Part shown: in pieces, positions 6,710 through 11,663 of the stretch
How positions within the stretch are numbered: position 1 is the first letter of the stretch
Layout: each line of letters opens with the position of its first letter
Assembly: GCA_003506735.1 (NCBI GenBank)
Contig: DNYS01000035.1
Span: 24,573-36,235, forward strand
Direction: 5' to 3'
DNA from: Nitrospinota bacterium
GTDB taxonomy: Bacteria > UBA8248
Length of the DNA stretch: 11,663 nucleotides
Made by a program: the position numbers and the translations under genes
The notes under the pieces: model-generated
What the model was told of the DNA's origin: nothing
The model's input: the letters and a program-made list of their open reading frames with translations, nothing else
Databases searched by the model: none

Positions 6710-7234
6710 ATGTCCATCACGACGAAGCGCGGCGACGACGGGGATACGGATCTCTGGTTCGGAGACCGGGCGTCGAAGAGCTCGGACCGGGTCGAGGCGC
6801 TGGGCGCGTTCGATGAGGCCAAGGCGGCGCTCGGGCTGGCGCGGGCGCTCGCGCCGGACTGGATGAAGCCCGAAATTCTCAAAATCCAAAAAGACCTTTA
6901 TCTGGTTTCGAGCGAGCTGGCGACCCGGCGCGGAAAAGCGGCGCGCCTCAAGGAGCGCGTGGGGCCCGGGCACGCCGGGTGGGCCGAGGGGCAGATCGCC
7001 CGCTACGAGAAAGTCATCCAGATAACCGATTGGGTGATTTCGGGGGAGTCGGGGCCGGGCGCGGCGCTGGACCTCGCCACCACGATCCTCCGCCGGGGCG
7101 AGCGCTGGTGCGTCCGCCTTCAGGAGGAGGGATTCACCGGCAACCCGGATTTGCTCATATTCGTGAACCGCCTGTCGGACCTCATTTTCCTCATGGCCCG
7201 CGCCGCCGACCGCGAAATCGAGGTGCCGGGGTGA
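6710..7234 (+). CDS. PduO-type cob(I)alamin adenosyltransferase
   Basis: A 174-residue enzyme, normal length for the family, expected to transfer the adenosyl group of ATP to cob(I)alamin to make adenosylcobalamin. Family features are TKRGDDGDTDL (5-15), GDRASKSSDRVEALGAFDEA (18-37) in the ATP-binding region, RRGER (128-132; usually RRAER) and FVNRLSDLIF (151-160). The segment before RRGER is divergent from the usual form. GGAGGA lies 7 nt before ATG-6710, and the gene starts 16 bp after the dehydrogenase, so the two are probably co-transcribed. No B12-dependent mutase or diol dehydratase is in the window. The gene ends 10 bp from the convergent hydrolase gene. Confidence 0.9.
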   Translation: MSITTKRGDDGDTDLWFGDRASKSSDRVEALGAFDEAKAALGLARALAPDWMKPEILKIQKDLYLVSSELATRRGKAARLKERVGPGHAGWAEGQIARYEKVIQITDWVISGESGPGAALDLATTILRRGERWCVRLQEEGFTGNPDLLIFVNRLSDLIFLMARAADREIEVPG

Positions 7235-7244
7235 GAAGAAGGGC

Positions 7245-7958
7245 TTATGTTCCCATCTTTTGGGCCAAATCCTCCAGGCCGGCCGCGATGATGTCCCAGT
7301 CTTCCTCGGCTTCCAAGTCCTCTGCCTGATCGGGGCCGTATTGAGTGGGGCGTGCAAAAAACCCCGTTTTCATTCCCAACGCGCGCGCGGCCCTGAGATC
7401 GTAATTGTGGGAAGCCACCATCATGACCTCACCGGGTTTCAATCCCAGCAGCTCGATGGCGCTGGTGTATACCTCCGGGGCAGGTTTATAACGGCGGAAA
7501 AATTCGGATGAGAGAATGCAATCCCAGGGCAGGCCGGCGAATTTCCCCATTTCGGTCAACATCCCGAAGTCGCCGTTGGACAGGGCCGAGATGATGAATT
7601 TCTTTTTCAGTCGCGTTAGACCCGAAACGCTGTCAGGCCACGGATCCAACCGGCTCCACGATTGATTGAACCGGGTTTTTTCCTCGCCGGTGAGGCTGTC
7701 GAGCCCGAACTTTTCGGTTAGTTCTTCCAGGCGTCTCCGGTAGATTGCCCCGACGTTGGCCCATTCGTCTTCACCGCTGTTGATGCGGTTCATCGCAGGC
7801 CGGTACCCCCCGTACCATTCGTCGGCAAATGCCGCCCAATCCACGGCAAGTCCTTTCCGCCGGCCCAGTTCCTCTCCGTGGCGGATGATACTGGACCTGA
7901 AGTCCACCACCGTTCCAAATACGTCGAATGTCAGCGCTTTCACATTCGAAACGGGCAT
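7245..7958 (-). CDS. Type II haloacid-dehalogenase-like hydrolase (HAD family)
   Basis: A 237-residue HAD hydrolase with nucleophile D12 and T16 in DVFGT, S127-N128 in LSNGD, K158 and Y164 in YKPAPEVY, and acidic D187 in VASHNYDL. Spacing D-T, S-N and K-Y matches L-2-haloacid dehalogenases. The final motif SHNYD replaces the SNAWD of well-studied enzymes, so dehalogenation of 2-haloacids is plausible but unproven; phosphatase activity is an alternative. AGAGG lies 5 nt before ATG-7958. It is the last gene of the minus-strand block, 54 bp after the AI-2E/PerM gene. Confidence 0.86.
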   Translation of the reverse strand: MPVSNVKALTFDVFGTVVDFRSSIIRHGEELGRRKGLAVDWAAFADEWYGGYRPAMNRINSGEDEWANVGAIYRRRLEELTEKFGLDSLTGEEKTRFNQSWSRLDPWPDSVSGLTRLKKKFIISALSNGDFGMLTEMGKFAGLPWDCILSSEFFRRYKPAPEVYTSAIELLGLKPGEVMMVASHNYDLRAARALGMKTGFFARPTQYGPDQAEDLEAEEDWDIIAAGLEDLAQKMGT

Positions 7959-8012
7959 TTCTTCCTCTCAAAAGTATATTTAGAGGCACGACGAAAAAGG
8001 AATTCCGGGGGT

Positions 8013-9092
8013 TCAACCGATGTATTGGTCGTGGACGAATTCGATGCCCACCTTGATGGCCGCGGCGAAGGGCACCGCCAGGAGAATCCCCACGAAGCCC
8101 ATGAGTTCTCCCCCCATCAGTATGGCCGAGATGACCACCACCGGATGAAGCCCCACCCGGCCGCCGATGACGCGGGGGACGAGGAACATTCCCGCCATCG
8201 GGGAAATGATCCCGAATACGAGGAGAACCGCCAGCGGGTGCGTCCAGTCTTGATGCTGGATGGTAGTGAAGATGAGCGAGATCGGCAGCCCGGCGATCCA
8301 CTCGACGTAGGGGAACATGCTGGACATCCCGGTCAGGATGCCGAGGATCAGCCAGAAGGGAACGTCCGCGAGGAAAAATCCCAGCGTGTAGAGGATCGAC
8401 AGCGTGATCCCCACGATGAGCTGGCCCCGGATGAACGAGCCCAGCATTTCGTTGAGCCGGTTGAGGCGCCGGCGGACCTCCCCGCGGTAGCGGGGGGGGA
8501 TGTAGTTGTAGAAGGCATCCCCGAACTGGCCGAAATCGCGAAGGATGTAAAAAGTGAGAATGGGAATCAGGGCCAGGAAGGCGACGCCGATGATCAGCGA
8601 CAAGAGGCCCTTGGTGGTCCGGAGAAGGAAGCTGCCTCCCGTGCGCAGGGCATCGAGGGGAAGCTGGCCCAGCGCCGCCAGGTTTTCGGACAAAAACTTT
8701 TTGGCCTCCTCGGGCCGCGCCACCTGGAGCTGGATGAGGGCGGCCTCGAGCCATCCCTCCACGACGCGGAGGTAGGCGGGCAGGCGCCGGGAGAAGGCGA
8801 GGGCCTGCTCTGTGACGAGGGGGGTGATGCTCACCCAGAGGAGGAGAAGAAAAACCCCCAGGGCGAGCAGGAGGATCAGGATGGCCGCCGTCCGGGGAAT
8901 TTTCTTTACTTCCATGCTCTCGACGATCGGATTCAGCAGATAGGCGAGGACGAAGGCGGTGACGATGGGGAAAAGGGCCGCCCGGGCGCTGATAACGATC
9001 CAGATGGTCGCGATCAGGATGAGGATCAGCCAGATCCGCTTCCAGGTGAAGAGGTGTTGCGACTCCGGGCCGTTCGTTCCGGATCCGGTCAT
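8013..9092 (-). CDS. AI-2E/PerM (UPF0118) family permease-like membrane protein
   Basis: A 359-residue polytopic membrane protein. Strongly hydrophobic segments cover about residues 20-80, 100-120 and most of 160-355, with a more polar stretch around 115-160, as is usual in this family. Landmarks are RGQLIVGITLS and GILLAVPFAAAIKV near the C-terminus. Named members have been linked to AI-2 release, and others to ion or solute export, so the substrate here is open. ATG-9092 lies 4 nt after the stop of the PgsA-like gene, with GGGGA about 8 nt upstream, so it is probably translated from the same transcript. Confidence 0.88.
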   Translation of the reverse strand: MTGSGTNGPESQHLFTWKRIWLILILIATIWIVISARAALFPIVTAFVLAYLLNPIVESMEVKKIPRTAAILILLLALGVFLLLLWVSITPLVTEQALAFSRRLPAYLRVVEGWLEAALIQLQVARPEEAKKFLSENLAALGQLPLDALRTGGSFLLRTTKGLLSLIIGVAFLALIPILTFYILRDFGQFGDAFYNYIPPRYRGEVRRRLNRLNEMLGSFIRGQLIVGITLSILYTLGFFLADVPFWLILGILTGMSSMFPYVEWIAGLPISLIFTTIQHQDWTHPLAVLLVFGIISPMAGMFLVPRVIGGRVGLHPVVVISAILMGGELMGFVGILLAVPFAAAIKVGIEFVHDQYIG

Positions 9093-9096
9093 TTAT

Positions 9097-9705
9097 TCAT
9101 CCCCGAACCGCCGGCGAGTGATTTTCTTTTGTCTGCCGGCCGGCATCGCGCTGGGAGAGCATTCTCCCGGCTACGAAGAAGGAATAATGAAACCCCGACA
9201 GAGCGGTCAGCGCCCCCGCCGGGATGTAGGCCAGGAGTAGCACCCGCGTGTCGCTTGTGCCCATCGTCCATGCGATCAGGGCGCAGACCATCGCGGTCAC
9301 CTGGGCCACTGTCGTAATCTTGCCCAGGTAGGTCGGCGCGGGCGTGATAAAGCCCACGGCGATATAGAGCGACAGGTAGCCCAGACTGATGAGAATGTCC
9401 CGGCTGATGACCACAATCGAAAGCCAGGAGGGGATGAGCCCGTTCATTCCCATGATCACATAGGCGGAAAACATCAGAAGCTTGTCCGCCATCGGGTCCA
9501 GCATCGCCCCGAGCACGGTGCCCTCATGGCGGGTTCGGGCAAGATACCCATCGAGGGCGTCCGCCAGGCCGGCCACGAAAAACAGGGCCAGGGCCAGGCC
9601 GGGCCGCCGGTAGACGAGGCAAATTGCGAACACCGGAACGAGCAACAGACGGGCGACGGTGATCTTGTTGGCGAGGGTGAGGCCCCTCGTTATGTCCCCG
9701 TTCAT
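9097..9705 (-). CDS. pgsA: CDP-alcohol phosphatidyltransferase, PgsA-like
   Basis: A 202-residue inner-membrane enzyme expected to join CDP-diacylglycerol to glycerol-3-phosphate, the committed step of phosphatidylglycerol synthesis. The family motif is complete: D49-A-L-D52-G53-Y-L-A56-R57, eight residues, G66, D70 and D74. The opening LANKITVARLLLVPVF (11-26) is PgsA-like. Several hydrophobic helices follow. ATG-9705 is the only in-frame start; an in-frame stop lies upstream. No good SD is near: GCGGAG is about 12 nt away. Other alcohol acceptors (myo-inositol, cardiolipin synthase type) are possible but less likely. Confidence 0.85.
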   Translation of the reverse strand: MNGDITRGLTLANKITVARLLLVPVFAICLVYRRPGLALALFFVAGLADALDGYLARTRHEGTVLGAMLDPMADKLLMFSAYVIMGMNGLIPSWLSIVVISRDILISLGYLSLYIAVGFITPAPTYLGKITTVAQVTAMVCALIAWTMGTSDTRVLLLAYIPAGALTALSGFHYSFFVAGRMLSQRDAGRQTKENHSPAVRG

Positions 9706-9771
9706 CGATACTGGAATCTCCGCGCAAAAAAGAAAATTTTCACCGCGCCCAAGATCATATCACAGCCTCCC

Positions 9772-10734
9772 TCATTGTCTCCTCCGGGGGGCTCTCCTGC
9801 GGCGGCGCCGGCTTCCCCGGCTCGCCGGGCGCGGCGGAGGGGGAAACACCCGCCGGATCTCCGGGATCAGCGAACGCGCCAGACGGCTGCTGGCCGAGGC
9901 TAGGGCGTTCCTGTAGCCGCGCCTCCCCCGTGCGCGCCGGTAGCGGACCTGCCGCGAGCGGATGGCGATCACCGCGCCGTCCTCGGTGCGGATCACGCGG
10001 GCGCTGGCCAGGCTGACCACCGCCCCTCCGCGCTCGCGCTCGACGGTGGCCATGGCGGTGATGACGAACGGACAGCCGTAGAGGCTGCCCAGCGCCTGCG
10101 CCGCGTCCACGTCGCCGCTGATGGCGGCGTGAATCTGGCCGGGCCGGGCGGGCTCGCGCTGGCCCCGGGGGTTCACGGGTGTGTAGCCTATTCGGGCAAA
10201 GGCGTACATCATCCGTCGCTCGGCGGTGCCGATTTTGTCCGGTCCTAGGCGGGTGGTGGTTTTCCGGCCCCCCAATCCGGAGCGAATGATCTGCTCCTCG
10301 ATCAGGAAGAGGAGCCGGGCTTCTCCTTTTTCCACCTTGGCCAGCTGGAGCGCACGAACCGCCTCGTCCACCGCCGAGAGATCGACCACCACCTCGAGCT
10401 TGACCTTGACCGTCCGGGAGCCGGTGGCCAGCTCGTAGCCGAGCACACGATAGCTTTGCACATATTGGCGGGCCTCCTTGAGGAGGGCCCCCTCGATGCG
10501 CCCCCGGAACTGAATCATCGAGGCCTCGCCCAAGGACTGGAGCAGGGCTTGGTAGACGGCCCTCCGGAGGCCTGCGTCAACGGCCCGGTCCATGGCCCGG
10601 GCGCGGTTCTTGTGGAGGATGACCGCCGTGCCGTTTACCTGGAAACGCGGTTTGTTTCCAGGCGCGGCCGGAGCGCTTGCCGGCGCCGCCAACAGGGCGG
10701 CGAGCGCCAGGGTCCAAAGCCGGTGGCGGATCAT
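9772..10734 (-). CDS. Secreted protein with FlgT N-terminal-like domain
   Basis: A 320-residue protein with a signal peptide (about 1-23, MIRHR then a leucine/alanine core ending in an alanine/proline stretch). Residues about 30-120 fit the FlgT/LPP20-like pattern VNGTAVI..N.ARA...A...ALRRAV. Residues about 135-290 form alternating hydrophobic strands ending in a helix, again reminiscent of FlgT or other envelope-associated proteins. The C-terminus (302-319) is extremely arginine-rich. No flagellar gene is in the window, so a flagellar role is not supported by context. Its start overlaps the stop of the pseudouridine synthase by ATGA, and the SD is weak, suggesting coupled translation. The longer frame to 10953 reads through that gene and is rejected. 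Function unknown. Confidence 0.72.
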   Translation of the reverse strand: MIRHRLWTLALAALLAAPASAPAAPGNKPRFQVNGTAVILHKNRARAMDRAVDAGLRRAVYQALLQSLGEASMIQFRGRIEGALLKEARQYVQSYRVLGYELATGSRTVKVKLEVVVDLSAVDEAVRALQLAKVEKGEARLLFLIEEQIIRSGLGGRKTTTRLGPDKIGTAERRMMYAFARIGYTPVNPRGQREPARPGQIHAAISGDVDAAQALGSLYGCPFVITAMATVERERGGAVVSLASARVIRTEDGAVIAIRSRQVRYRRARGRRGYRNALASASSRLARSLIPEIRRVFPPPPRPASRGSRRRRRRAPRRRQ

Positions 10735-11549
10735 TTTCCCGGCCGGCGCACCCGGCGCTTTCGCAGAGGGGTTTTGTGCTTTGGGGTCTTTCGCTTTTTG
10801 GGCGGGGCCTCGAGTAGGTTCGTCGCCAGGCGGAGGCGGGTGATTTCCTCCTCGGTGAGCGGGCGGAGGCCCGGCCTCGGGATGCCGCGCGTGGAAATGC
10901 CGGCGAAGGATCGCCGCAAGAGCTTGAGCACCTGATGCCCCGCGGCCTCGCACATGTTCTTGATCTGGTGGTGTTTTCCCTCGCGAAGCTCGATCTGTAC
11001 CCAGGTGTTGCGCTCGGCCTTCCGGCCCATGAGCCGCACGCGCCGGGCCTCGGGGGGAGCGCCCTCCTTTCCCCCGGCCATGTGCTCGAGCCGGCGCAGC
11101 GCCCGCTCACTCGGCCTGCCCTTTATCTTCACCTCGTAGACGCGCGGAATCTCATAGCGCGGATGGGTCAGGCGGTGGGCGAGATCGCCGTCGTTCGTGA
11201 GGAGAAGGAGCCCCTCGGCGTCGAAATCCAGCCGCCCGACCGGAAAGACGCGGCGCCCCCTGGGCGGGAGGAGGGCGGCCACCGTGGGCCGATTCTTGCC
11301 CTCCTCATCGCGCATGGTGGTGAGGACGTTTTTCGGCTTGTTCATGGCCAGATAGATGGGCGCCTCGCGGCGGGCGATGAGCTTGCCCCCGAACTTGATC
11401 GCATCCCGGGTCGGATCGGCCTTGGTCCCCAGCTCCCGGACCACCTTCCCGTTCACCGACACCCGGCCTGCGAGGATGAGGCGCTCAGCCTCCCGGCGCG
11501 AGGCCAACCCGGCCTGGGCGAGAATCTTCTGGAGTCGGATTTCGGGCAT
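10731..11549 (-). CDS. rluB: RsuA/RluB-family rRNA pseudouridine synthase
   Basis: A 272-residue RNA-modifying enzyme that isomerises a uridine in rRNA. An S4 RNA-binding domain (about 3-60, RLQKILAQAGLASRREAE) precedes the catalytic domain with D108 in GRLDFDAEGLLLLTNDG (106-121 region). The usual RNA-contact segment appears as EGKHHQIKNM (190-199), where RluB relatives more often show RNHQVRRM, so the target site may differ. A lysine/arginine-rich tail (251-272) is present, a common feature of this family. ATG-11549 has GAGGAAA about 10 nt upstream. It is the first gene of a minus-strand block whose next member, the FlgT-N-like gene, overlaps its stop. Confidence 0.9.
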   Translation of the reverse strand: MPEIRLQKILAQAGLASRREAERLILAGRVSVNGKVVRELGTKADPTRDAIKFGGKLIARREAPIYLAMNKPKNVLTTMRDEEGKNRPTVAALLPPRGRRVFPVGRLDFDAEGLLLLTNDGDLAHRLTHPRYEIPRVYEVKIKGRPSERALRRLEHMAGGKEGAPPEARRVRLMGRKAERNTWVQIELREGKHHQIKNMCEAAGHQVLKLLRRSFAGISTRGIPRPGLRPLTEEEITRLRLATNLLEAPPKKRKTPKHKTPLRKRRVRRPGK

Positions 11550-11593
11550 CCCTGGCGTTTCCTCGTTTTGGACCGGCGGCGGACTTTGGCGGA

Positions 11594-11624
11594 ATTATAG
11601 CCTTTTGCCCGCCACCGCTGTAAC
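11594..11624 (-). promoter_or_regulatory. Candidate sigma70 promoter for the rluB block
   Basis: On the minus strand, TATAAT (11599-11594) is a perfect -10 hexamer. GTTACA (11624-11619), 4 of 6 to the -35 consensus, lies 19 bp upstream. Transcription would start near 11587, giving a leader of about 38 nt before ATG-11549. It is the best promoter match I found in the window. Confidence 0.5.
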
Positions 11625-11663
11625 CTTCCTTTGCATCCATCGCCCCATCCGGGCCCTCATCCT
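11625..11663. other. Window edge upstream of the rluB promoter
   Basis: No supported gene or motif is visible in these last 39 bases; the neighbouring gene must lie outside the window. Confidence 0.3.

Noticed and set aside
7973..7978. TATACT on the minus strand as a -10 box for the HAD gene
   Set aside because: Transcription would begin within the Shine-Dalgarno sequence and no -35 is visible; the gene is more likely read from the upstream gene.
7878..9317. Long plus-strand frame (479 aa) opposite the AI-2E/PerM gene
   Set aside because: Glu/Asp/Gly-rich shadow sequence with no domain; the minus-strand genes here are certain.
9732..9741. GAAAATTTTC palindrome next to a T6 run, as a terminator after the FlgT-N-like gene
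   Set aside because: The palindrome is AT-only in its core with no loop, and the flanking CCGCGC elements are direct, not inverted, repeats.
10735..10953. N-terminal extension of the FlgT-N-like protein
   Set aside because: It overlaps the pseudouridine synthase C-terminus and would bury the signal peptide that starts at 10734.
1..11663. Mobile element, CRISPR array, tRNA or rRNA gene
   Set aside because: No transposase motif, terminal inverted repeats, regularly spaced repeats or tRNA/rRNA-like segments seen on reading both strands.

Overview
The window is GC-rich, gene-dense bacterial chromosome. Thirteen protein genes are supported. No rRNA, tRNA, transposon, CRISPR array or phage gene is visible. 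The gene content points to a Gram-negative-like, probably environmental bacterium: a signal-peptide protein resembling FlgT, a type I CoA transferase, a PduO-type cobalamin adenosyltransferase, a tartrate/D-malate-type dehydrogenase and a DUF3105 protein. The sequence alone does not fix a phylum. Extreme third-position GC leaves many long shadow reading frames on the opposite strand.

Layout. (1) 46-660 (+): a membrane-anchored DUF3105 protein, convergent with the next block. (2) 3848-817 (-): a tight four-gene operon of CoA-transferase subunit A, subunit B, a FIST-domain sensory protein and a small CopD-like membrane protein. The first junction overlaps by 23 nt and the other two by the 4-nt ATGA arrangement. 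(3) 3849-3992: a divergent intergenic region with a 10-bp inverted repeat whose arms are 33 bp apart. (4) 3993-7234 (+): a seven-helix membrane protein fused to a spermidine-synthase-like domain, a tartrate/D-malate/isopropylmalate-family dehydrogenase, and a PduO-type cob(I)alamin adenosyltransferase. (5) 11549-7245 (-): an rRNA pseudouridine synthase, a secreted FlgT-N-like protein, a PgsA-like CDP-alcohol phosphatidyltransferase, an AI-2E/PerM-family membrane protein and a type II haloacid-dehalogenase-like hydrolase. A good sigma70-like promoter lies upstream of the pseudouridine synthase.

How the genes may work together. Blocks 2 and 4 are mostly small-acid and CoA metabolism: ketoacid activation, oxidative decarboxylation of a hydroxy-diacid, and adenosylcobalamin supply. 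Block 5 mixes envelope functions (phosphatidylglycerol synthesis, permease-like protein, secreted protein) with ribosome modification.

The least explained points are the coupling of a FIST sensor and a CopD-like membrane protein to a ketoacid CoA transferase, and a FlgT-N-like secreted protein with an arginine-rich tail coupled to an rRNA modification enzyme with no flagellar gene in view. I see no clear-cut new defence or mobile system here.
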